Shown piece after piece: positions 1 through 5,017 of a DNA stretch of 5,017 bases. A program made the translations under genes and the position numbers. The DNA comes from JAJISG01 sp964347345 (GTDB lineage: Archaea; Thermoplasmatota; Thermoplasmata; RBG-16-68-12; JAJISG01): assembly GCA_964347345.1 (NCBI GenBank), contig CAYFYB010000053.1, positions 1 to 5,017 of the forward strand. Direction: 5' to 3'. The stretch's first letter is position 1, and each line of letters begins with the position of its first letter. Below the pieces are notes generated by a model. That model saw only the letters and a list, made by a program, of their open reading frames with translations, ran no database searches and had not been told where the DNA came from.

Positions 1-393
1 TTCCCGAGTCAGCCGAAACACCCTGAGGGGGAGGGCCTTCACCAGCCTCTCTCCCGAGCTTCCCCAGGGGTGCCCTGGATATTTCTCACCCATAGCCTCG
101 AGGACCGCATCATGCTCCCCCCGACCTCTGACAAATTGGGCTAGGCCGTGAAGCATGAGGCTCTCGGACAGGGGGTCCTCCTGGATGTCGGCCAGGATGG
201 CCATCCTCCTGTTGCCCCGTAGGTTTGCGACCTCCGGGGTGCCCTCAAGCACGGGAAAGTAGACAGCATTCCCGTCAAAGTGGAAGGGGACGGTGACGAG
301 GAAGGGATCCCCCTTGCTGGATATCGTGGCTACCCTGATGACCTTCTGCTTCTTGAGGAGTTCTACTCCTTCCTCGTCCAATTTGGCCTCCAT
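1..393 (-). CDS. PPOX-class flavin/F420 split-barrel protein (pyridoxamine 5'-phosphate oxidase-like), C-terminus cut by window edge
   Basis: An uninterrupted frame runs on the minus strand from an ATG at 391-393 to the left edge, giving 131 codons with no stop. The protein begins with a short helix (LDEEGVELLKKQ), then a strand-rich core: VIRVATISSKGDPFLVTVPF at about residues 18-37, then NAVYFPV, then RRMAILADI and a LHGLAQFVRG strand. This order is typical of the PPOX/FMN-binding split barrel, whose members bind FMN, F420 or haem as soluble homodimers and often reduce or oxidise small molecules. The segment near residues 60-75 (NLRGNRRMAILAD) fits the cofactor-phosphate region. Family members are often 130-160 residues, so only a short tail is probably missing. 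The start is supported by a GGTGAT Shine-Dalgarno five bases upstream and a TATA-like box further up. The gene diverges from the aminotransferase gene, with tnpB in between. The family assignment is fairly sure; cofactor and substrate cannot be told. Confidence 0.82.
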   Translation of the reverse strand, partial: MEAKLDEEGVELLKKQKVIRVATISSKGDPFLVTVPFHFDGNAVYFPVLEGTPEVANLRGNRRMAILADIQEDPLSESLMLHGLAQFVRGRGEHDAVLEAMGEKYPGHPWGSSGERLVKALPLRVFRLTRE

Positions 394-398
394 AAAGC

Positions 399-404
399 AT
401 CACC
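399..404 (-). promoter_or_regulatory. Shine-Dalgarno site of the PPOX-like gene
   Basis: The minus strand reads GGTGAT, ending five bases before the ATG at 391-393. It matches the 3' part of the canonical GGAGGTGAT sequence complementary to the 16S rRNA tail. It supports this ATG as the start and implies a leadered transcript, unlike the aminotransferase gene. Confidence 0.6.
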
Positions 405-430
405 GCTGGACCGGATGCTACCATCGAAGG

Positions 431-1516
431 CTAAGGAGTAGATATATTTACGGGTCTTTCCAACGAGTAGATTGGGCGGTCCTCGTTAAATTCAGGTTGC
501 CCGCCTTCAGGCTCAGACTCAGGAGCCCCGACCCTCAAGATATACTCGAAGGCCCTCTTCCCTATGTTGGCTGCGCCGTTGACGTCGGCGTGGCCTGTCC
601 ATCCGCAGGCCGAGCAGATGAAGAGGCCCTGGCTCGGCCTCTTGCCTTCGTTGTTGCAGACGTGGCACTCCTTGGAGGAGTACTCCTCCCCGACTAGGAT
701 GACCGGAATGCCCTCCCAGGCGGCCTTGTACTGGATGCACGCCGTTAGTCGATGGTAGGGCATGGTGTGGACGATGCGGGCGAAGCGCTTGCCTCTGGCT
801 CGTTTTCCAGGAGGACAACGCTGCCTGATTCCCTTGAGATCGCCGATGGCTATGACAGCGTCCTCGCGGATGGCCTGATGGACGATCTCCCTGGACGCCT
901 TGTGGAGGAGGTCGCCGATCCGCTTCCGTTCGGTGTCCTTGATTCTCACCAGTGTCCTGTGGTGTCCTCTCTTCTGCAGTATTCGACGCAGCCAAGCATA
1001 GTGTCTCCTCAAGCCCCTGACAATCCGGGCGTGGAACCTCGGTTCACGGATGAGGCCATCCACCAGCACCACCGACGTGGCGATGTTCCTCTCGCCGATG
1101 TCCACGGCCAGTATCCTGTTGCAGGTCTCGAGGGCCTGAGATACAGGCTTTTGAATCGTGATGTGGATGTAGGAGTCCTTGCCCTTTCGGATGAGTTCCG
1201 AGTTGCAGACCTTGACCTCCGGGTCTGCCAGGAGGGCTTCGTGCTCAGGGGCCATCCGAAGCGGGAAGTTTCTCCACTCGCCCTTCGTGATGGCGAAGCG
1301 GACCCACCAGTGGGCCACGATGGAGTTCGGGTTCTCCCTCAGGTTGAAGGCCCACTGGTTCAGGACTTTCTTGGTGGGGTAGCGGAGGGCCATGTTGTCG
1401 TGCATCCTGTAGCCCGTGCCGCCCCAGTTCTCGTACAGCCAGCGGAGCCTATCGGCCTTGACCTTGGTGAGCCTCCAGACCCTGGCCCTGATGGTTTTGG
1501 TGACCGTCGTCTCCAC
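431..1516 (-). CDS. tnpB: TnpB, RNA-guided RuvC-like nuclease family (IS200/IS605 OrfB), with altered RuvC-II motif
   Basis: The 361-residue protein has the TnpB architecture. A basic N-terminal region (TIRARVWRLTK) is followed by RuvC-I with D139 in AVDIGERN, then an RuvC-II strand and a bridge of basic residues. A four-cysteine zinc finger comes next (C284, C287, C301, C304; CHVC and CSAC), then RuvC-III with D311 in GHADVNGAANIG. Length is near the usual 350-400. TnpB proteins cut DNA guided by an RNA from their own transposon end, helping the element persist. The odd point is RuvC-II: the usual EDL is GDL (G225), so the standard catalytic glutamate is absent. E277/E278 just before the zinc finger could replace it. 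The start is GTG at 1514-1516; an in-frame TAA at 1541-1543 rules out a longer protein, and no strong Shine-Dalgarno is seen. No tnpA lies nearby, so this is a solo tnpB. Family assignment is sure; activity is uncertain. Confidence 0.95.
   Translation of the reverse strand: METTVTKTIRARVWRLTKVKADRLRWLYENWGGTGYRMHDNMALRYPTKKVLNQWAFNLRENPNSIVAHWWVRFAITKGEWRNFPLRMAPEHEALLADPEVKVCNSELIRKGKDSYIHITIQKPVSQALETCNRILAVDIGERNIATSVVLVDGLIREPRFHARIVRGLRRHYAWLRRILQKRGHHRTLVRIKDTERKRIGDLLHKASREIVHQAIREDAVIAIGDLKGIRQRCPPGKRARGKRFARIVHTMPYHRLTACIQYKAAWEGIPVILVGEEYSSKECHVCNNEGKRPSQGLFICSACGWTGHADVNGAANIGKRAFEYILRVGAPESEPEGGQPEFNEDRPIYSLERPVNISTP
441..450 (-). promoter_or_regulatory. TATA-like box, probable promoter of the PPOX-like gene
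   Basis: The minus strand reads TAAATATATC, an archaeal-type TATA element. With initiation about 25 bases downstream, transcription would start near 420 and leave a leader of roughly 25-30 bases that contains the GGTGAT site. The element lies inside the last codons of tnpB (encoding VNIS), so coding and promoter functions overlap here. The call rests on match and spacing only. Confidence 0.5.
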
Positions 1517-1536
1517 CCGGCTGGGAGGGTTGGTGG

Positions 1537-1546
1537 CTACTTAAGG
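1537..1546 (-). promoter_or_regulatory. Weak TATA-like element upstream of tnpB
   Basis: The minus strand reads CCTTAAGTAG, centred about 25 bases before the GTG start of tnpB. That spacing would place transcription initiation at or next to the start codon, giving a leaderless message, and would explain the lack of a Shine-Dalgarno site. The match to an archaeal TATA box is only partial. Confidence 0.35.
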
Positions 1547-1683
1547 CTGGATGGGGGAGGGGAGTGAAACTGTTCCGTTAGAACCACCCATTTACGCCAC
1601 GGCGTCGTTGAAGAGGGCTGGCTGCGTCGAGGCAGGATCACATGACCGGCATTCATCCACCACCGTGCTAACTCTTACCACTA
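1547..1683. other. Noncoding spacer, probable location of the left end of the tnpB element
   Basis: Together with the adjoining promoters this forms about 200 bases without a supported gene, between the tnpB start and the aminotransferase start. The left end of the tnpB element should fall here. I see only small imperfect inverted repeats: acgcc/ggcgt at 1594-1605, and gttc/gaac at 1572-1584 with a five-base loop. Neither is long enough to call a transposon end. No tRNA-like or repeat structure was found. Confidence 0.4.
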
Positions 1684-1693
1684 CATATTTATT
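1684..1693 (+). promoter_or_regulatory. TATA box of the aminotransferase-amidohydrolase operon
   Basis: The sequence catatttatt is the clearest A/T-rich block in the spacer, and its centre lies about 29 bases before the ATG at 1717. Archaeal initiation usually falls 22-27 bases after the TATA centre, so the transcript should begin at or a few bases before the start codon. There is no Shine-Dalgarno before that ATG, which agrees with a leaderless message. Confidence 0.65.
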
Positions 1694-1716
1694 CAAGGCC
1701 AGCCTGGAACCGAAGC

Positions 1717-2922
1717 ATGTCTTACGGAGGGGAGGGGCTCAAGTCAGCTCCCTACGAGATCCCTGATGCCAGGCTGGCGGACAGAGTACAACACTTCCCT
1801 GAGTCTATCATTCGGGAGATGACCCGCCTGAGCGAGGCCCACGGGGCCATCAATCTGTCCCAAGGGTTTCCGGACTTCGATCCGCCTCAGGAAATAATCC
1901 AGGCGGCAAAAACGGCCTTGGAGGAGGGCTACAACCAATACTCCACCACGTGGGGTGCCAGGCCTTTCCGTGAGGCCATCGCCCAGAGCTTCCAGCGCTT
2001 CCAGGGGATGGAGGTGGACCCAGACGAGAACGTGGTGGTGACGTGCGGTGCTACGGAGGCCATGATGGCCTCGATGCTCTCTCTAGTGAACCCCGGGGAA
2101 GAGGTGATCATATTCGAGCCGTTTTACGAGAACTATGGACCCGACTCCATCGTGTCGGGGGCCAAGCCGAGGTTCGTGTCCTTGGAGTGGCCGGAGTTCA
2201 GAGTTGAGGAGGAGAGATTGAAGGAGGCCTTTGGAACTGGGACGAAGGCGCTGATCCTGAACACACCTAACAACCCTACAGGCAAGGTCTTCGAGTCTGG
2301 CGAAATGAGGCTCATCGCGGACCTTTGTGAGGACCACAATGTCGTCTGCGTGACAGACGAGATATACGAGCACATCCTCTACGACGGCAGGCGTCACATC
2401 AGCATCGCCACTCTGGGAGACATGTGGGACAGGACAGTGACCATAAACAGTCTGTCCAAGACCTTCAGCGTGACGGGGTGGAGGCTGGGATATGCCCTAG
2501 CTCCAGACACCCTCACCGCCGCCATAAAGAGGACCCACGACTTTCTGACCGTTGGGGCACCCCATCCTCTGCAGGTCGCGGGTGTCCGTGCCCTCATGAT
2601 GCCGGACTCCTACTTCGAGGGCCTGCGAGAGGACTATTCCAGGAGGAGAGAGGTTCTCTTCAAAGCCCTCCAGTCCATTGGCTTCCGCTGTATCAGACCA
2701 GGAGGGGCGTACTACATCATGGCGGACATCGGGCCCCTGGGTTACCAGGACGACTGGGCGTTCACCGGCTATCTGGTGAAGGATGTTGGCGTGGCCGTGG
2801 TCCCTGGCAGCAGCTTCTACTCCGACCCAGCGGCTGGAAGCCATCTCGTCCGCTTCGCCTTCCCCAAGAAGCTCCAAACCCTGAAGGAGGCCGCCCGAAA
2901 GCTACAGAAGCTGGTGACATAG
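1717..2922 (+). CDS. Class I/II pyridoxal-phosphate-dependent aminotransferase
   Basis: The 401-residue protein is a complete fold-type I aminotransferase of the aspartate/kynurenine/methionine aminotransferase group, a cytosolic enzyme that moves an amino group from an amino acid to a 2-oxo acid. Visible landmarks: INLSQGFPDF near residues 45-54 (substrate-side N-terminal motif), YNQYSTTWGARPFREAI at 72-88, the PLP phosphate loop GATEA at 111-115, NNPTGK with N186, D214 in TDEIYEH (pairs with the pyridine nitrogen), the Schiff-base lysine K248 in SLSKTF, R256 in GWRLGY, and R379 in LVRFAF, expected to bind the substrate carboxylate. All key residues are present. The SQGFPDF and YNQYS motifs resemble kynurenine or methionine aminotransferases more than classical AspC, but substrate cannot be set by reading. 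The ATG at 1717 is chosen for its spacing from the TATA box. It is the first gene of an operon with the amidohydrolase. Confidence 0.93.
   Translation: MSYGGEGLKSAPYEIPDARLADRVQHFPESIIREMTRLSEAHGAINLSQGFPDFDPPQEIIQAAKTALEEGYNQYSTTWGARPFREAIAQSFQRFQGMEVDPDENVVVTCGATEAMMASMLSLVNPGEEVIIFEPFYENYGPDSIVSGAKPRFVSLEWPEFRVEEERLKEAFGTGTKALILNTPNNPTGKVFESGEMRLIADLCEDHNVVCVTDEIYEHILYDGRRHISIATLGDMWDRTVTINSLSKTFSVTGWRLGYALAPDTLTAAIKRTHDFLTVGAPHPLQVAGVRALMMPDSYFEGLREDYSRRREVLFKALQSIGFRCIRPGGAYYIMADIGPLGYQDDWAFTGYLVKDVGVAVVPGSSFYSDPAAGSHLVRFAFPKKLQTLKEAARKLQKLVT
2913..2917 (+). promoter_or_regulatory. Shine-Dalgarno site of the amidohydrolase gene inside the aminotransferase 3' end
   Basis: GGTGA lies in the last codons of the aminotransferase gene, seven bases before the ATG at 2925. 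It fixes the amidohydrolase start there, although the same frame stays open for 501 bases further upstream, and it suggests translation coupled to the gene in front. Confidence 0.6.
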
Positions 2923-2924
2923 GA

Positions 2925-4460
2925 ATGAGGCTGGAGGCCGACCTGGTCCTCACAAACGCGAGAGTCCTCACCTGGTCCGAGGAGGTGCCGGAGGCCGAGG
3001 CCGTCGCCATGGGCAAGGGCAGGGTGCTCGCGGTGGGCGGTAAGGCCGAGGTCATGGGCTTTGCCGGGCCCGAAACGAGGGTGGTCGACCTCGGTGGTCG
3101 ACGGGTCCTGCCGGGCTTCACCGACTGCCACTCCCACCTCGCCAGCGTGGGCTCCCAGCTGTCCTCCATAGACCTGTGGGATGCATCCTCCTTAGAGGAC
3201 CTACAGAAGCGGGTCCTGGAACGGGCACGCTCCGCCAAGGAAGGCGAATGGATATTGGGAAGAAACTGGGACGAGAGCAGGTGGCCCCTCCGGAAGTACC
3301 CCATGAAGGAGGATCTGGACCGGATGGCCCCAGATCGCCCCGTGGCCCTGACGAGGGTTGACGGCCACATGGCGGTGGTGAACTCCTGCGCCCTCCGCCT
3401 ACTGCCTTTGAAGGAGCTTGTGGGCGTCGACAGGGACCTTGAGGGCAATCCCACGGGCATTTTGAAAGAGGAGGCGGCCGAGGCCGTATGGGATATCACG
3501 AAGCCCAGGCCGGGACACATAGAAGAGGGTATTCTCCGAATGTCGGAGAAGGCCCACAGTCTGGGCATCACGGCGGTGCATGACACCGTGGACCGCCGGG
3601 AGGTTGCCGCCTACACCAGTCTGCACCGCAGAGGGGATCTGAGACTGCGGGTGAACCTTATGCCCAGGTCGGATGAGCTCTCAGCCCTGGTCGAGGGTGG
3701 TGTCTCCTCTGGCCTAGGCGGCCCCATCCTAAGAATGGGCCCTCTGAAGGCCTTTCTCGATGGCTCCCTGGGAGCGAGGACGGCTGCCCTATCTGAAGAC
3801 TTTGAAGATGAGAAGGGCAATGCTGGGATGCTGATGCGACCGGAGAAGGATGCCCTTGCAGTGATTCGGAAGGCCACAGAAGCAGGATTCCAGCTAGCAT
3901 TGCATGCCCTGGGAGATAGGGCCATTGACGTAGCCCTCCGCTGTCTCTCCCGGGTGGAGCCAGTCGGGAGGAGGCACAGGATCGAGCATTTTGAACTAGC
4001 AGGGGATGAGCACCTAAGGGCGGCCCGAAGGCTGGAGGTCGTGGCATCCATGCAGCCCAACTTCATAGGCCGATGGGGTCTTCCAGGGGGTCTCTATGAG
4101 GAGAGGCTCGGCAGGGAACGGGCGAGGCGTAACAACCCCCTTAGAAGGGTCATGGAGGAGGGGCTCCCCATGGTCTTCGGATCGGACCACATGCCCTTCT
4201 CCCCTATGTACGGGATCCATTGGGCGGTGAACGCTCCTTTCGAGGACCAGAGGTTGACGGTGGAGGACGCCCTTCGTTGCTACACCCAGACCCCTGCCTT
4301 CGCCACCTTCGAGGAGGACGTGAGGGGGACGACAGAACCTGGCAAATTGGCCGACTTGGTGGTGTTGGAGAAGGACCCGCTCGAGATCCCCGCGAGGATC
4401 GAGGACATTCCGGTGTACATGACTGTTCTCGGGGGAAAGATCGTTTACAGGCGTCCCTAG
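2925..4460 (+). CDS. YtcJ-like metal-dependent amidohydrolase (amidohydrolase_3 family)
   Basis: The 511-residue protein has the composite layout of the amidohydrolase superfamily. An N-terminal beta-sandwich part (ADLVLTNARVLT) leads to LPGFTDCHSHL with metal ligands H69 and H71. A TIM-barrel follows, with LKAFLDGSLGART near 274-286, H327 in ALHALGDRAID, H351 and H355 in HRIEH, and the barrel-end aspartate D421 in FGSDHMPFSP. The chain ends with GKLADLVVLEKDP and VLGGKIVYR, closing the sandwich. The LDGSLGARTA and HALGDRAID motifs are typical of the YtcJ/N-substituted formamide deformylase branch, which hydrolyses amide or related C-N bonds of mostly unknown substrates. All expected metal ligands are visible, so it should be active. 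There is no signal peptide, so it is cytosolic. It starts 2 bases after the aminotransferase stop and is surely co-transcribed with it. The ATG at 2925 begins right at the first sandwich strand, as expected for the family. Confidence 0.93.
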   Translation: MRLEADLVLTNARVLTWSEEVPEAEAVAMGKGRVLAVGGKAEVMGFAGPETRVVDLGGRRVLPGFTDCHSHLASVGSQLSSIDLWDASSLEDLQKRVLERARSAKEGEWILGRNWDESRWPLRKYPMKEDLDRMAPDRPVALTRVDGHMAVVNSCALRLLPLKELVGVDRDLEGNPTGILKEEAAEAVWDITKPRPGHIEEGILRMSEKAHSLGITAVHDTVDRREVAAYTSLHRRGDLRLRVNLMPRSDELSALVEGGVSSGLGGPILRMGPLKAFLDGSLGARTAALSEDFEDEKGNAGMLMRPEKDALAVIRKATEAGFQLALHALGDRAIDVALRCLSRVEPVGRRHRIEHFELAGDEHLRAARRLEVVASMQPNFIGRWGLPGGLYEERLGRERARRNNPLRRVMEEGLPMVFGSDHMPFSPMYGIHWAVNAPFEDQRLTVEDALRCYTQTPAFATFEEDVRGTTEPGKLADLVVLEKDPLEIPARIEDIPVYMTVLGGKIVYRRP

Positions 4461-5017
4461 TCCTTGGCGATGGTCTCCCTCATGTAGTTGTAGACGGACT
4501 TCCATAGGAAGCCATCCTCTCTCCACTTGTTCTCGAAGTTGTTGATATTGAAGTAGTCTCTGAGGGCTTCGACCGCATCGCTGCCCCAAGACTCGTCCAT
4601 GGGGCCGGCATAGAACCCGCTGCTGGCCAACATCTCCTTCACCTGTCGGCTGACTTCCCCCGTCAACTCCACCACATCCTCCGGGCTCTCCCTCTCCAAC
4701 AGCGTGAGGTCATATACCTTGAAGATCCGCTTGAGTTCCTCTATGGGTCTGGGGTGTTCATCCACCCTTATGTCTATATACCTGTCCGTGTAGCCTCCAT
4801 AACCCCCTTCGCTGCGCGCTACCAGCAGAGCGGCGGATTGCTGTCCGCGACGGTCTCCGCCGGCCTTCTGTCCGGCCTCCAAGGCCGCCAATAACCTCTC
4901 CGGGAGGTCCCCCTCCGTCGCCTCGTACGCGGTCGCCATTGAGCGGACAACATCCTCTGATTCTAGGATGTTTCCCAGGCTGCAGTGGCTTTTCCCGATG
5001 ACATGGCCCGCCCACTC
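4457..5017 (-). CDS. DUF1028 family putative Ntn-hydrolase with C-terminal peptidoglycan-binding-like domain, N-terminus outside window
   Basis: The frame is open from the right edge to the TAG at 4457-4459, giving 186 residues. The visible part begins EWAGHVIGKSHCSLGNIL, which corresponds to the WAGH...GNIL segment in the second half of the DUF1028 domain. It continues with RLLAALEAGQKAGGDRRGQQ, SAALLVARSEGGYGG and IDIRVDEHPRPIEEL, all hallmarks of the family. After about residue 120 comes a helical tail (QVKEMLASSGFYAGPMD... VEALRDYF) matching the small putative peptidoglycan-binding domain often attached to DUF1028. DUF1028 proteins are predicted N-terminal-nucleophile hydrolases of unknown substrate. 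The nucleophile end of the protein is outside the window, so the catalytic residue cannot be checked. The methionine at 4937-4939 is internal and not the start. The gene converges on the amidohydrolase, and the two stop codons overlap. Confidence 0.9.
   Translation of the reverse strand, partial: EWAGHVIGKSHCSLGNILESEDVVRSMATAYEATEGDLPERLLAALEAGQKAGGDRRGQQSAALLVARSEGGYGGYTDRYIDIRVDEHPRPIEELKRIFKVYDLTLLERESPEDVVELTGEVSRQVKEMLASSGFYAGPMDESWGSDAVEALRDYFNINNFENKWREDGFLWKSVYNYMRETIAKD

Larger units (their letters stand above)
394..530 (-). ncRNA. Candidate TnpB guide RNA (omega/reRNA) and right end of the element
   Basis: In IS200/IS605-type elements the guide RNA of TnpB comes from the 3' end of tnpB plus the following right end, and its last bases are flanking DNA that acts as the guide. 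The corresponding stretch here is the last ~100 bases of tnpB and the 37 bases between its stop and the next gene. On the transcript, GGCTC (527-523) can pair with GAGCC (514-510) around an 8-base loop. GGCGG (505-501) can pair with CCGCC (479-475), with an inner CCT/AGG pairing. These are modest stems. I cannot place the element boundary or the guide start, so the coordinates are a search area and not a mapped RNA. Confidence 0.25.

Noticed and set aside
519..995. Second minus-strand frame within tnpB (158 codons)
   Set aside because: It is a shifted frame of tnpB with low-complexity Arg/Gln/His composition. TnpB motifs run unbroken in the main frame, so no frameshift or second protein is needed.
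752..1567. Long plus-strand open frame of 271 codons opposite tnpB
   Set aside because: It mirrors tnpB codon by codon on the opposite strand, has no recognisable motif, and tnpB shows clear family motifs across the same bases.
1572..1605. Small inverted repeats upstream of tnpB as the left-end hairpin of the element
   Set aside because: The stems are only four or five bases, one with a two-base loop, and no matching structure was found at the other end, so a transposon end cannot be claimed.
2424..2924. In-frame upstream extension of the amidohydrolase, adding 167 residues
   Set aside because: The added stretch lies entirely on top of the aminotransferase gene in another frame, is rich in Arg/Pro/Gly as expected of a G+C-rich shadow frame, and shows no domain. 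The ATG at 2925 has a ribosome site and begins exactly at the first family strand.
3080..3102. Repeat of ggtggtcgac with an inverted 7-base stem gtcgacc/ggtcgac
   Set aside because: It lies within the conserved VVDLGGRRVLPG coding segment of the amidohydrolase and is explained by repeated Val/Asp and Gly/Arg codons; nothing suggests a regulatory site.
4457..4939. Treating the DUF1028 protein as a complete 160-residue gene starting at 4939
   Set aside because: The frame continues without a stop to the right edge, and the 26 extra codons contain the conserved WAGH and GNIL family segments, so the methionine at 4937-4939 is internal.

Overview
The window most likely comes from an archaeon with moderately high G+C. 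The aminotransferase gene has an A/T-rich TATA-like box about 29 bases before its ATG and no room for a leader, which is the archaeal leaderless layout. The second gene of that operon and a gene on the opposite strand instead have Shine-Dalgarno-like GGTGA(T) motifs. Arginine is often coded by AGG. The phylum cannot be fixed from this sequence, and a bacterial origin is not strictly excluded.

Layout, left to right. (1) Bases 1-393, minus strand: the first 131 codons of a pyridoxamine-phosphate-oxidase-like (PPOX) flavin/F420 split-barrel protein, cut by the left edge. (2) Bases 431-1516, minus strand: an intact solo TnpB (IS200/IS605 OrfB, RNA-guided nuclease family) with no TnpA beside it. 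Its RuvC-II glutamate position is glycine. (3) Bases 1517-1716: about 200 noncoding bases holding the probable tnpB promoter and the aminotransferase promoter. (4) Bases 1717-2922, plus strand: a complete class I/II PLP-dependent aminotransferase. (5) Bases 2925-4460, plus strand: a complete YtcJ-like amidohydrolase (amidohydrolase_3), 2 bases after the aminotransferase stop, so almost certainly in the same operon. (6) Bases 4457-5017, minus strand: the C-terminal 186 residues of a DUF1028 putative Ntn-hydrolase with its usual C-terminal peptidoglycan-binding-like domain. It converges on the amidohydrolase so tightly that both stop codons are read from one CTAG palindrome.

The right-hand genes suggest catabolism of an amide or amino-acid-like compound: hydrolysis by the amidohydrolase, amino transfer by the PLP enzyme, and possibly another amide hydrolase (DUF1028). 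No substrate can be named. The left part looks like an ancestral divergent pair (PPOX gene and aminotransferase gene) whose shared upstream region was entered by a tnpB element. The predicted TATA box of the PPOX gene now lies inside the last codons of tnpB. The most interesting item is this TnpB with a changed catalytic site and a possible guide RNA at its 3' end, sitting beside a host promoter. No CRISPR array, tRNA or rRNA was seen.
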